A DNA stretch of 64,000 bases from Acidobacteriota bacterium (lineage in GTDB: Bacteria; Acidobacteriota; Terriglobia; Acidiferrales; UBA7541), in NCBI GenBank assembly GCA_021832085.1, contig JAKBLM010000006.1, positions 62,001 to 126,000 of the forward strand, read 5' to 3'. The number at the start of each line of letters is the position of its first letter. The first letter of the stretch is position 1. This document shows positions 44,329 to 55,019 of this stretch, one piece after another. Both the position numbers and the translations under genes were made by a program. Under the pieces are notes generated by a model. That model did no database searches. It had not been told where the DNA came from and saw nothing but the letters and a program-made list of their open reading frames with translations.

Positions 44329-47274
44329 ATGGTTTCATTCCTCTTGCTTGTAGCGGTGGCGGGCGTCGTTCTTCACGTTCTCTGGGCGCGGCGGCATGGC
44401 CGGGTCGATCCGATCATTGTTGCGGTGACGGACGCCGTGATCGCGATTGGCGTGCTCGTCCTGATCGTCCAGGGATCGGATTTCCTCCTCAATTTCGCCT
44501 GGTGGAAAGAGTTGGGTCAGGAGCAGACCTTCTGGCAATACATCCGCATCCGCTGGGAGCCGCAGACGGCAGCGGTGCTGCTGGGATTTGCCGTGCTCGT
44601 GGCGGCGTTTCGGCTGGGGCGGCGCCATAGCGACGGGCCGGCGGTGCGCACGCGGCTGGTGAGCTGGGTGGGCCACGGCGCGGCGCTGGTGGTGAGTTTT
44701 TTCCTGGCGATCAATCTGATCGATCCCTGGCGAGTGGCGCTCTGGCTCGGCAGCCGCGCCACGGCAGGGCAGTATCGCGATCCCATCTTCGGGCGGAGCT
44801 TGACCTTCTACCTGTTCCGCCTCCCCTTTTACCGGATGATCTTCGCCTGGGCCGGCTTTTTGCTGGTGCTGGCCCTGGTGTTTTACGGCGTGACGGTGGG
44901 CCTGGGAGCTTCCGGCGAACGGCTGGAGGCCCTGCGCGAGCAGTTGGAAGCGCGGGCGCGCGGCTACCAGCCGCCGACGCTGGATGCCGGCGTGCTGCTC
45001 TCGGATTTCACCGGCGTGATTCGCGCCGGCGCGATCCTGGTGCTGGTGCTCTACGCTGTGAGCCGCTATTTTGCCCGCTACCAACTCCTCTATTCCGACC
45101 ACAAGTTCCTCTACGGTGCCGACTACGTCGACGCGCGCATCGGCCTTCCGCTGATCTGGGTGCAATTTGCCGGGGCGCTCGGCCTGGCGGCGCTCTTGGC
45201 GCTGCGCAGCCGGTGGCGGGGCCGGCGCTGGTCGGTGCCCGGTCCGTGGGCGGCGCTGCGATCGGTGGGCATCGGGCCGGAGGTCGTGATCGGTTTTCTG
45301 GCGATCATTATCCTGCCGCCAATCATCACGTCGGCCGTCTACGCCTTCTACGTTCGGCCGAACGAACTCACGCTCGAGCGGCCCTACATCGTCGATCACA
45401 TCCAGGCCACGCGCAGCGCCTACGATGTCGCGAAAAACTCGACGATGGAAAAATTCACGCCCCGCCAGGATCCCTTCTTCGATCTGGCTAAATATCCCGA
45501 CACGGCTGATAACATCCGGCTCTGGGACCTGCGTCCCTTTCAGGACAACATCACCCAACTGCAGGCGCTGCGCCCCTATTACGATTTTCCCAGCGTCGAC
45601 CTGGACCGCTACGACATCGACGGCGAAAAGCGCCAGGTGATGATCGCCGCCCGCAGCCTCAACACCAATCTGCTGCCGGAATCGGCGCAAACCTGGGTCA
45701 ACCTCCATCTCCAATACACCCATGGCTACGGCGCCGTCGCCGGCCTGGTGAGCAAGGTGAGCTCCGATGGAGAACCGCGCCTGATTTTGCAGGACGCGCC
45801 GACTGTCGCGAAATATCCCCGCTTCGATCTCACGCGGCCACAGATCTATTTTGGCGAGCAGACCAATCGCTGGGTCTTCGTCGATACCACCCAGCCGGAA
45901 TTCGACTATCCCAAGGGTGAAGACAACGCCTACAGCACCTTCCAGGGCAGCACCGGCGTCCCGATGTCCAGTTTCGGCATGCGCCTCGTGGCGGCGATCG
46001 CGGAAAACGACTACAACATCCTGCTCACCGACTACCTGACGCCGAACTCAAAGATGCTTCTGCACCGGCAGATCGTCGAACGGGTGCACCGGCTCGCGCC
46101 ATTTCTGGTGCTGGACCCCGATCCCTATCTCGTCATCAACCGCGCCGGCCGGCTCTACTGGATCCTCGACGCCTACACCGTCTCCGACCGCCATCCCTAC
46201 GCCGAGCCGCTCGATCTCGGTGATCGTGAGATCAACTACATCCGCAACAGCGTCAAGATCACCGTCGACGCCTACAACGGCAGGGTCCATTTCTACGTCT
46301 TCGATCCCGACGATCCGATCCTGGCGGCCTACCGCCGCGTCTTTCCGCACCTGTTCCTGCCCCGCTCGGCCATGCCGCACGACCTGCTCAACCACATCCG
46401 CTATCCCGAGCTGCTCTTCAGCGCCCAGGCCGAAATCCTCCGGCTCTATCACATGACCGATCCGCAGGTCTTCTATAACAAGGAAGACCAGTGGGACATC
46501 GCCAAGCAGGTGGTTACCCAGGGGCAGACTCAGCAGACGCAGCCCTACTACGTGATGATGCAGTTGCCGGGCACGAAAAAAGCCGAATTCGTGCTCTTGC
46601 TGCCCTTCACCAGCCACAACCGCGACAACCTGATCGCCTGGATGGCGGCCCGGTGCGATCCGAAAAACTACGGTCAGCTGCTGCTCTTCCGCCTGCCCAA
46701 GGATCAGCTGGTCTATGGACCGCTGCAGATCCAGAGCCGCGTGGACCAGAACCGGCAAATCAGCAAGGACCTCAGCCTCTGGAACCAGCAGGGCAGCCGG
46801 GTGATTCGCGGCACCACGCTCGTGCTGCCCGTGGGCAACACGTTTATCTATGTCGAGCCGATCTACATCCAGGCCACCCAGGCGCACCTGCCCGAGCTGA
46901 AAAAAGTGGTGCTTGCCGCCGGATCGCGAATCGTCTACGCCGACGATCTCTCCGAGGCCATGGCCCAGCTGTCCCAGTTGCCGGGCGGGACGGCCGCGAC
47001 TCCGGTGGTGTCGGCCACCGCCAGCGCCGGAACCGCTGCGGCGCCCACCATTGGCGCCCCACGAGGAATTTCAGCCAGCGTGCTGGAAAGCATCCAGCAG
47101 CACCTGGAGAACTACCAGAAGTTCACCGCGCAGGGAAAGCTGGCGCAGGCGGGTAAGGAACTCGAAGCGATTCGCCAGGAAACGCAGAACGCGCTTTCCC
47201 AGTTGCCCGCGGCCAAGCCCCCGGCCGCCCGCCCCAAACCCGTTCCGCCGAAGCGTCCTCAGCCGCCGCGCTGA
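44329..47274 (+). CDS. UPF0182 family membrane protein
   Basis: The 981-residue protein has about seven membrane helices in the first 330 residues, including LLLVAVAGVVLHVLWARR and AALVVSFFLAINLIDPW. A large outer domain follows with conserved strings typical of UPF0182: RPYIVDHIQATRSAYD, NIRLWDLRPFQDNITQLQ and FYNKEDQWDIAKQV. The C-terminal tail is Ala/Pro-rich with a short coiled helix. The biological role of UPF0182 is not known. It is divergent from the rsbW-like operon and stands alone, about 255 bases before thiC. Confidence 0.92.
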   Translation: MVSFLLLVAVAGVVLHVLWARRHGRVDPIIVAVTDAVIAIGVLVLIVQGSDFLLNFAWWKELGQEQTFWQYIRIRWEPQTAAVLLGFAVLVAAFRLGRRHSDGPAVRTRLVSWVGHGAALVVSFFLAINLIDPWRVALWLGSRATAGQYRDPIFGRSLTFYLFRLPFYRMIFAWAGFLLVLALVFYGVTVGLGASGERLEALREQLEARARGYQPPTLDAGVLLSDFTGVIRAGAILVLVLYAVSRYFARYQLLYSDHKFLYGADYVDARIGLPLIWVQFAGALGLAALLALRSRWRGRRWSVPGPWAALRSVGIGPEVVIGFLAIIILPPIITSAVYAFYVRPNELTLERPYIVDHIQATRSAYDVAKNSTMEKFTPRQDPFFDLAKYPDTADNIRLWDLRPFQDNITQLQALRPYYDFPSVDLDRYDIDGEKRQVMIAARSLNTNLLPESAQTWVNLHLQYTHGYGAVAGLVSKVSSDGEPRLILQDAPTVAKYPRFDLTRPQIYFGEQTNRWVFVDTTQPEFDYPKGEDNAYSTFQGSTGVPMSSFGMRLVAAIAENDYNILLTDYLTPNSKMLLHRQIVERVHRLAPFLVLDPDPYLVINRAGRLYWILDAYTVSDRHPYAEPLDLGDREINYIRNSVKITVDAYNGRVHFYVFDPDDPILAAYRRVFPHLFLPRSAMPHDLLNHIRYPELLFSAQAEILRLYHMTDPQVFYNKEDQWDIAKQVVTQGQTQQTQPYYVMMQLPGTKKAEFVLLLPFTSHNRDNLIAWMAARCDPKNYGQLLLFRLPKDQLVYGPLQIQSRVDQNRQISKDLSLWNQQGSRVIRGTTLVLPVGNTFIYVEPIYIQATQAHLPELKKVVLAAGSRIVYADDLSEAMAQLSQLPGGTAATPVVSATASAGTAAAPTIGAPRGISASVLESIQQHLENYQKFTAQGKLAQAGKELEAIRQETQNALSQLPAAKPPAARPKPVPPKRPQPPR

Positions 47275-47342
47275 TCCTCCCATCGCCGCTACGAGCTGGT
47301 AAGCATCCGGCAAGGCTGTTGCGCCAGGCGAGCTTGTGTAGC

Positions 47343-47360
47343 GCCGTCCTTCAGGACGGC
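47343..47360. repeat. Short palindrome GCCGTCCT-tc-AGGACGGC
   Basis: A perfect 8-bp inverted repeat with a two-base loop lies in the 255-base gap before thiC, inside the string GTAGCGCCGTCCTTCAGGAC, a common dispersed element. It has no T-run. Confidence 0.65.
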
Positions 47361-47493
47361 AGCTTGTCGGCGCCCGAAAGCCCGTCGCTGCACAACCGAT
47401 TGCCCCCTTCCGTCAAATAACTTGTGAGAAGTGCGGGCGAGGGTGCGGCCACCCGTTCGGGTTCGGAGTAGAATAGAACAGTTCCGAAGGTAG

Positions 47494-49011
<1,518 letters not shown>

Positions 49012-49341
49012 GGTCATGAGTCGGGAGTTCGTTGCACGGTCTCGTGGGTCGGAGCGGAACCTGTCCCGGCTCGCCGGGAGTTCCGACATGAGGGACCGCA
49101 ATTTCAAAGGGCTTCAGCGCCTGAAGCGCACCCGACTTATGCAACGAACTTCCAACTCACCGCACAAGCTCCGCAACGCCACTTGGTAGGCGCTGGTTTC
49201 AAACCCGCCCACTGCGTCCCGGACGGGCTTACGGGCCCTCCCCTGCCGCCTCACTTTCCGCAGAACTTTTTCTCGGCGGATCCCGTAACTGAATGCAGGC
49301 GGGTCGTCTGCCCGAAACGGGGCGTGAAAGGAGGCGCCGCC
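49012..49341. other. Intergenic region with a GGTTTCAAACC-type repeat
   Basis: The 330 bases between thiC and the next gene carry a repeat at about 49187-49235 (GCTGGTTTCAAACCCGCCC, then GCGTCCCGGACGGGCTTACGG). AAGGAGG just before the ATG at 49342 is the ribosome site. No gene is supported in the rest. Confidence 0.6.
49187..49235. repeat. Dispersed repeat, GGTTTCAAACC family, copy 1
   Basis: The core GGTTT-c-AAACC (49195-49205) is palindromic and is followed by CGTCCCGGACG. Two relatives lie at about 49778-49845 and 51121-51145. Confidence 0.65.
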
Positions 49342-49608
49342 ATGACGTTCCTGCTGCTCGCCATCCTCTTGTATTTCCTGCCCTCGATCGTCGGGCACAA
49401 CAAACAGAACGCCGCCGGCATCTTCGTGCTCAACCTGCTGCTGGGCTGGACGCTCATCGGTTGGGTGGCCGCCATGGTTTGGGCCTGCTCGTCCGATCCC
49501 CGGGCGCCCGTCCTGGTCGTCGCCGGCCCCGGCCACTACTGCACCAACTGCGGCACGCTCAGCGTCGCCGGTGCGCATTACTGCACATCCTGCGGCCGCC
49601 CCGTCTGA
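49342..49608 (+). CDS. Small membrane protein: superinfection-immunity-like domain plus zinc ribbon
   Basis: The 88-residue protein has two membrane helices (about 1-16 and 27-48) separated by IVGHNKQNA. The string FLPSIVGHN followed by VLNLLLGWTLIGWVAAMVWA matches the superinfection immunity family named after phage T4 Imm, which is widespread in bacterial genomes. A C-terminal zinc ribbon (HYCTNCG, Cys67 and Cys70, and HYCTSCG, Cys81 and Cys84) follows. In T4 the protein blocks DNA entry of a second phage. A role of this chromosomal form in defence is unproven. AAGGAGG lies seven bases before the ATG. It is flanked by repeats and has no operon partner. Confidence 0.8.
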   Translation: MTFLLLAILLYFLPSIVGHNKQNAAGIFVLNLLLGWTLIGWVAAMVWACSSDPRAPVLVVAGPGHYCTNCGTLSVAGAHYCTSCGRPV

Positions 49609-50015
49609 TTCCTTTTCTGCCTGGTTGATTTCCTCCGTCGTCCCGAGTCGCACCCGCTACGAGCGCCGCGAGCCCCGGCGCAGTGTGCCGGGAAGCACCT
49701 TGCAAACGCTGCGACAACGCGGCCCACAAGCATCCCTGCCCCCGTCCTTCCCCGCTGCTGATGCGGTCTTCCCCGCCGTTGGTAAGGGCGGGTTTCAACC
49801 GCGCCTTTTGCGTCCCGGACGCGGTTACGGGACCGGCCCGCAGTCGTTGGTCCCCTTGCCCACCCCCCGCCGCGACTGGCGTTCCGCATTCCACGAATCG
49901 CATCGCCGAAAACCTTGCGCTCTTTGGAGCCCCCAAGAAGCTGCCCTTCCTTCAGGCTATTGTTTGCAACAGCCCTCTGCTATACTTCCGCCCACTTTTG
50001 CTCGGAGGCTGGCCA
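49609..50015. other. Intergenic region with a second GGTTTCAA repeat
   Basis: About 400 bases hold a repeat near 49778-49845 related to that at 49187, a TATACT at 49981-49986 that is probably the -10 of the SPFH gene, and GGAGG seven bases before its ATG. Long open frames here are repeat-derived and not supported as genes. Confidence 0.6.
49778..49845. repeat. Dispersed repeat, GGTTTCAAACC family, copy 2
   Basis: GGGCGGGTTTCAACCGCGCC is followed by GCGTCCCGGACGCGGTTACGG. It shares both halves with copy 1, with substitutions that alter the palindrome arms. Confidence 0.6.
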
Positions 50016-50996
50016 ATGCCTGTCAGTTTGCTGCTGCTCGGCGTGGTGGTTCTCCTTGTACTCCTTGTGATTGCCGGCTCCATTTTCACCGTTGCAACTT
50101 CGCAGGCTGCGGTCTTGCAGCGCTTTGGCAAGTTCCAGCGCGTCGCCAACGCCGGGCTGAATTTCAAGCTGCCCGTCCTCGATACGATAGCGGCGCGCAT
50201 CAACCTACGCGTTCAGCAACTCGACATGGAGATCGAGACGAAGACCAAGGACAACGTCTTCGTACGCATTCCCGTTTCCATCCAGTATCTGGTTATGCCC
50301 GACAAGGTCTACGAGGCCTTTTACAAACTGAACGACCCCACGCAGCAGATTCAGTCATATGTCTCCAACGTAATTCTGGGTCACGTGCCCAAGATGAATC
50401 TCGACGAGGCCTTCCTGCAGCAGGCCGAAATTGCCCTGGCCGTGAAATCCGAACTGGACAACATCATGGCCGATTTCGGCTACTCCATCACCAAGGCGCT
50501 CGTCACCGACATCAAGCCCGACGACAAGGTCAAGGCCGCGATGAACGACATCAACGCCGCCCAGCGGGAACAGGTCGCCGCCACCGCCCGCGGCGAAACG
50601 GAGAAAATCCTCAAGGTGAAGCAGGCGGAAGCGGACGCGGAAAGCAAGGCGCTCCAGGGCCAGGGCATCGCCAATCAGCGCAAGGCGATTATCTCCGGCT
50701 TGCAGGAATCCGTGGAGCTGTTCCAGAAGAGCGTGCCCGGCGCCACGCCCACCGATGTGCTGACGCTGGTGATGATGACCCAGTATCTCGATACGCTGAA
50801 GGAAGTCGGCGCCAATTCGCGCACCAACACCATCATGGTGCCCCATTCGCCGGGCGGCCTGTCCGAATTCTTCAACGAGCTCCGCAACGCCGTCATTGTC
50901 GGCATGGAAACGGCGCAAACAACCGCGGCCACGCCGGTGGTCGCTCCCGCTTCCTCGGCCCCTGCAGACGGCCCCGCCACTCCGCCGCAAGCGTAG
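50016..50996 (+). CDS. SPFH/band-7 membrane protein (stomatin/prohibitin-like)
   Basis: The 326-residue protein has one N-terminal membrane helix (about 4-25) and an SPFH domain (FTVATSQAAVLQRFGKFQRV, RVQQLDMEIETKTKDNVFVR). A long coiled-coil follows (INAAQREQVAATARGETEKI, VKQAEADAESKALQGQG). Such proteins form ring scaffolds in membranes and organise proteases or signalling. No HflK or FtsH lies beside it. The ATG at 50016 has GGAGG seven bases upstream. The Ala/Pro tail at the end is variable. Confidence 0.9.
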   Translation: MPVSLLLLGVVVLLVLLVIAGSIFTVATSQAAVLQRFGKFQRVANAGLNFKLPVLDTIAARINLRVQQLDMEIETKTKDNVFVRIPVSIQYLVMPDKVYEAFYKLNDPTQQIQSYVSNVILGHVPKMNLDEAFLQQAEIALAVKSELDNIMADFGYSITKALVTDIKPDDKVKAAMNDINAAQREQVAATARGETEKILKVKQAEADAESKALQGQGIANQRKAIISGLQESVELFQKSVPGATPTDVLTLVMMTQYLDTLKEVGANSRTNTIMVPHSPGGLSEFFNELRNAVIVGMETAQTTAATPVVAPASSAPADGPATPPQA

Positions 50997-51124
50997 TGAA
51001 GAACGGCGAAGCGCCAGCTTCGCCATAAGCGCTCCGCGTCCATCGGGCCTTGACGCCCGAAGCTCGAACTGTCCTGTTGCGAACTTGCGAGGCGCGTTGC
51101 CGCACCGCCCTCCGCCGCTGGTAG

Positions 51125-51145
51125 GGGCCGGTTTCAAACCGGCCC
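51125..51145. repeat. Dispersed repeat, GGTTTCAAACC family, copy 3 (perfect palindrome)
   Basis: Ten-base arms GGGCCGGTTT and AAACCGGCCC flank one C without mismatch, within GGTAGGGGCCGGTTTC. It lies between the SPFH gene and the ADOP remnant. A related GGCAGGGGCGACCCATCGG follows 30 bases later. Confidence 0.75.
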
Positions 51146-51214
51146 GCCGCCATTTGTCCTTTCGCCTCCCGCCGCTGGCAGGGGCGACCCATCGGTTCGC
51201 CCGCCGCCGAAACC

Positions 51215-51880
51215 CTACTCGTACCGCAGCGCTTCCATCGGGCTCACTTTCATCGCCCGCCGCGCCGGAATGTAACAGGCGGCTAGCGCCGCCAGCGCAA
51301 GCAAAATCGCCACGCCGGCGAATGTCGCCGGATCGTTCGGCCGAATTTCAAACAGCATGCTGCACAGAAATCGAGTCAACGCCAGGGCTCCGGCAATGCC
51401 TAGAACGACGCCAGTCACCGCAAGCACCATCCCTTCCCGCAACACCATGCGCAGAATATCTTCCCGCTGCGCCCCCAACGCCACACGCACACCGATCTCG
51501 TGCGTCCGCTGAACCACCGAATAGGAAATCACTCCGTAGACCCCGACGATCGCCAGCAGCAACCCCAGCGCGCCAAACGACCCGAGCAGCATCGTCTCGA
51601 ATCTTGGCTCGGCCGAAGACCGGGCGAGAATTTGGTCCACCGTTTCGATATGCGTGACGGTCGCATCCTTCTCTACTGACCGGACCACGCGCTCGATCGC
51701 CGGCACAATTGGCATAGGACTCGCGGAAGTCCGCGCAAACACTTCGCACTCGTTGTTCCCGAAGTAGAAGGGCGTGTAATACACCGGGCCTGATAAGAAT
51801 TCCCTCACGGCTATGTTTGTGTTTTCGCCTTGTAGCCCGTCCGGAAACGCCCGCAAAATGTGACGCTTTGGAAATTTCAT
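51215..51880 (-). pseudogene. C-terminal remnant of an ADOP-type permease, copy 2
   Basis: The 221 residues correspond only to the last quarter of the roughly 820-residue family: the end of the second periplasmic domain (EVFARTSASPMPIVPAIERV) and the last FtsX domain (VGVYGVISYSVVQRTHEIGV through PARRAMKVSPMEALRYE). The first FtsX domain and both MacB-type domains are missing, and no matching N-terminal part lies in the 219 bases upstream. Start-codon choice at 51880 is nominal. It could be a remnant of recombination between ADOP paralogues. A shortened functional permease is possible but less likely. Confidence 0.75.
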
Positions 51881-52099
51881 GTCGCTGAAAACATGTCACA
51901 TTCGCCGTTTTTCGTTCGACACCGTGTCCCACTTTGCCCGTCTCGTGTGACGTCTGCCCCTCCAGCGTTTGAGCGCCAGCCACCGGTCAACAGGCGCTGT
52001 TTCCCCACCCCGTCGCCCCGCGGGAAGCTCCTGATGTGCCATAATTCCAAAGGAATTCAGCAGTCTTCAGCGTGCGCAAATTCTTCGGGGGTCAAACGG

Positions 52100-52795
52100 A
52101 TGGAAGAAGCAACGCGCTACGAAAGTCTTCGCCAGGAATTCAATCGCTGGGCCGCCGAGGGCAAGGGCCAGGGTATGGAACACGAGCACATGCCGATCGC
52201 TCTGCCCATGCTCGAGCGCATGCGCCTGCGCCCCGACGAAGCGGTGCTCGATGTCGGCTGCGGCAGCGGCTGGCTGGTCCGGCTGATCGCCAGGCTCGTT
52301 CCGCAAGGCCGTGTCGCCGGCATCGACCTCTCCGACGAAATGATTCGCCAGGCGCGCGAGGCGAGCGCTGGGCAGGATCGCGTTCGCTTCGAAGTCGGCT
52401 CCGCCGACCACATTCCTTTCCCCGACGATTCTTTTAGCCGCGCTGTCTCGATCGAATCGGCCTATTACTGGCCCGATCCTGCCGCCGGCATTACCGAAAT
52501 CGCTCGCGTCACCAAACCCTCCGGCTCGGCCTGGATCCTGATCAACTATTACCGCGACAATCCGGAATGCCATCAGTGGGCGCCGCTCCTCCCGCCGACG
52601 CATCTGCTTTGGGCTAGAGAATGGGAAGAGCTGTTCCGCCAGGCGGGCTTTACCGACGTCCACCACGGCCGCATTCCCGACCCCACTCCCGTGCCCGACG
52701 ATTACCACGGCCGCTGGTTCCGCGACGCGGCGCAACTGCGCCGCTTCCGCGCCGAGGGCGCACTGCTGGTCCACGGCACGAAGCCTTCCGCCTGA
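52100..52795 (+). CDS. Class I SAM-dependent methyltransferase
   Basis: The 231-residue enzyme shows the SAM-binding motif VLDVGCGSGWLVRLIA, the acidic GIDLSDEMIRQA, and SADHIPFPDDSFSRA. The substrate is not visible; similar proteins methylate quinones, small molecules or sterol-like lipids. The ATG at 52100 has GGGG about nine bases upstream. A CATAAT near 52040 could be its -10 box. It is divergent from the ADOP remnant. Confidence 0.85.
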   Translation: MEEATRYESLRQEFNRWAAEGKGQGMEHEHMPIALPMLERMRLRPDEAVLDVGCGSGWLVRLIARLVPQGRVAGIDLSDEMIRQAREASAGQDRVRFEVGSADHIPFPDDSFSRAVSIESAYYWPDPAAGITEIARVTKPSGSAWILINYYRDNPECHQWAPLLPPTHLLWAREWEELFRQAGFTDVHHGRIPDPTPVPDDYHGRWFRDAAQLRRFRAEGALLVHGTKPSA

Positions 52796-52970
52796 GCCCC
52801 ACAGGCCGGGCGCGCTTCTCTCGTTGACATAGCCAGACACTGGGGATAGCCTGCAGGTAACGAAGGAATGGTGGAAGCTGTCCCAGGTTTCCCGCGAAAG
52901 CCTGCGGGGTCAGCGCTTCTTCGGCGGCGAACCTGAATTTTCGGGCAGCCTCGTATCTCCTGAGCTGACA

Positions 52971-54989
52971 TTGAAAATCTGGCTGCAGGTTTGTCGCCTT
53001 GGCATTAGCGCGCTTTTCTGTCTTGCCCTGGTGTGCCCAGCCGCCGCCCAGCGCGTGCCGCGACAATCGCAAAACGTCCCGTCTCTGGGTTCCAGGCAGC
53101 TCGACTTCAGCGGCACCATCGACGTGATCGTGGTTCCCATCCCGGGTTCGACACTCGCCGTTCACCCCGACGTCACGATTTATAGCGAGGGCCTCGACTC
53201 GCCTTCGATCAGAATGCCTTCCCAGGTCAGGGAAAACGAATGGATCTTTCAAGGCCTGGAGGTGGGCAGGCAATACACGATTCGCGTCACGGCCAGGGGC
53301 TTCCAGCCCGAACAGGAATACGTGATTCTCCCGAGCACGGCCAATGCCTCGGCTCGCGTCCGCATCCACCTTCGCTCGGTGGAACCACGATCGAAATCCG
53401 GCCTCGCGCCGGGCGGTGAATTTCTGCTGGCGCCCGCATTGCAGCGCAAGGTTCAGCAGGCGCTGAAGTATCTGAAGGAAGGCAAGAACGCCGAAGCGCA
53501 AAAAGAGCTGAAAAAGGTAGTGCAAATGGTGCCCGGCCATCCCGGTGTGAACTACCTGCTCGGCTTGAGCTATTTGCGCGGGAACCAGGCGTCTCAGGCC
53601 ATCCCCTATTTGGAAAAATCCATCTCCATCGATCCGCGCCAGTTGCACGCGCGGTTGGCGCTGGGCATTGCCTACTTCGACCAGCACGATTTCGCCGGCG
53701 CCGTCAGGATTCTCGGCGAATTGCTCGAGCAGGAACCTTCCTTCTGGCAGGCGCACTGGGTGATCGCCAGCACCTATCTCCGCGAGAAAAATTACGAGCA
53801 GGCGCGCCAGCACGCCGAACTCGCACTCCAGTACGGCGAAAAGCAGGCACGAGGCGCTCGCTTGGAACTCGGCGAAGCTTATGCCGGCCTTGGCCGGCGC
53901 GAACAGGCCATCCAGACGCTCCAGGACTTTCTCCGGGAAAACCATCGCGGGCCGCAAGCAGAGCAGGCGCGCGCCATGATCCGGAAACTGCGGCGCCCGC
54001 CGCCAGCGCCCCGCGCCGCGCCCGAGCGGCCGACGGTCGCGTCCAATCATCCTCTCGCCTCGGCGCCGGCTCTCGAGGAAGAGGCCGCGCTGGCTTCTAT
54101 GCCGGTTGCCCAGACTGTCAGTCTGCGGGCTGGTTCCCGGCTGGAATTGAGCGAGGCCCTGCTGAACCGGAAATCATCTGTTCTCCTGCCGAAGGAAAAC
54201 TGGGCGCCGCCCGGCGTGGACTCGGTCCAGCCGGCGACCGTGCCAGGAGTCGCCTGCCATTTGCCGGCGATTCTTCGGCAGGCGCGCCGGCAAGCGATCG
54301 CTTGGGTCAAAGAACTCCAGGAATTTTCGGCCACCGAGGAATATCAATCGGCCGAAATCAATCGCCGCGGCGAAGTGGCAAGGCCCTTCCGGCAGGAATT
54401 CCGCTACCTGGTCTTCGTAAAGAAGCTACGGCCTCATCTCTTCACGTTGGAGGAACTGCGCCAGCCGGCCCCGGATCCGCGCCGCATGGGCGCACCGATC
54501 TTCGGCCTGGGCATGTCCGGCCTCGCCCTGGTTTTCCATCCCGATTTTCAACGTGACTTCGCCTGGTCGTGCGAAGGGCTGGGGCATTGGGAGGGCCAGC
54601 CGGCTTGGGTTGTTCGCTTCGAGCAGCTCCCCGACCGCCCCACCGCCTCCCTGATGAGTTTCGAAACACCCACAGACAGTCAGTTGCTGCCGCTCAAGGG
54701 CCTCGTGTGGCTCTCCAGGAAAGACAGCCACGTGATGCACCTCGAAACCGACCTGGTGAAGCCGCTCAAGTCGGTCCGGTTGGAGCGCGAACATTTTTCG
54801 GTCGATTATCGCCTGGTCAGATTCCGCTCGCATCCCGTCGAGCTGTGGCTGCCGGAACGGGTCGACATGTACGTGATCTATCGCGGCCACGCCTATCACA
54901 ACTATTCGCACTTCTCCCGCTTCGAGTTGTTCTGGGCTGGCTCGAAACAGGAGATCGCCAAGCCGGCTGCCGGGAGCCGGCCAAAGTGA
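52971..54989 (+). CDS. Secreted TPR protein with a LolA-like C-terminal part
   Basis: The 672-residue protein has a signal peptide (LGISALFCLALVCPAAAQ), a beta-sandwich-like segment (about 45-135) and TPR units from about 160 to 330 (GHPGVNYLLGLSYLRGNQAS, LHARLALGIAYFDQHDFAG). A low-complexity linker follows, then a beta-rich C-terminal part with GLVWLSRKDSHVMHLETDLV and VELWLPERVDMYVIYRGHAY. The last part looks like the C-terminal half of the secreted protein at 19942. Within the linker, bases 54111-54125 form a palindrome (CAGACT-gtc-AGTCTG) translated as AQTVSLRAG. The start is TTG at 52971 with no clear ribosome site, but the signal peptide fits it. Confidence 0.7.
   Translation: MKIWLQVCRLGISALFCLALVCPAAAQRVPRQSQNVPSLGSRQLDFSGTIDVIVVPIPGSTLAVHPDVTIYSEGLDSPSIRMPSQVRENEWIFQGLEVGRQYTIRVTARGFQPEQEYVILPSTANASARVRIHLRSVEPRSKSGLAPGGEFLLAPALQRKVQQALKYLKEGKNAEAQKELKKVVQMVPGHPGVNYLLGLSYLRGNQASQAIPYLEKSISIDPRQLHARLALGIAYFDQHDFAGAVRILGELLEQEPSFWQAHWVIASTYLREKNYEQARQHAELALQYGEKQARGARLELGEAYAGLGRREQAIQTLQDFLRENHRGPQAEQARAMIRKLRRPPPAPRAAPERPTVASNHPLASAPALEEEAALASMPVAQTVSLRAGSRLELSEALLNRKSSVLLPKENWAPPGVDSVQPATVPGVACHLPAILRQARRQAIAWVKELQEFSATEEYQSAEINRRGEVARPFRQEFRYLVFVKKLRPHLFTLEELRQPAPDPRRMGAPIFGLGMSGLALVFHPDFQRDFAWSCEGLGHWEGQPAWVVRFEQLPDRPTASLMSFETPTDSQLLPLKGLVWLSRKDSHVMHLETDLVKPLKSVRLEREHFSVDYRLVRFRSHPVELWLPERVDMYVIYRGHAYHNYSHFSRFELFWAGSKQEIAKPAAGSRPK
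54111..54125. repeat. Palindromic element inside a coding region
   Basis: CAGACT-gtc-AGTCTG lies within GTTGCCCAGACTGTCAGTCT in the linker of the TPR gene and encodes AQTVSLRAG around residue 381. The form is that of the dispersed intergenic palindromes, here kept in frame. Confidence 0.55.
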
Positions 54990-55019
54990 ATGGAACGCTG
55001 GCTTTCGATGGCCAGACGT

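Noticed and set aside
44335..45723. A long minus-strand frame opposite the UPF0182 gene
   Set aside because: The plus frame has clear membrane helices and family strings; the opposite is Gln/Arg/His-rich and unlike any protein family I know.
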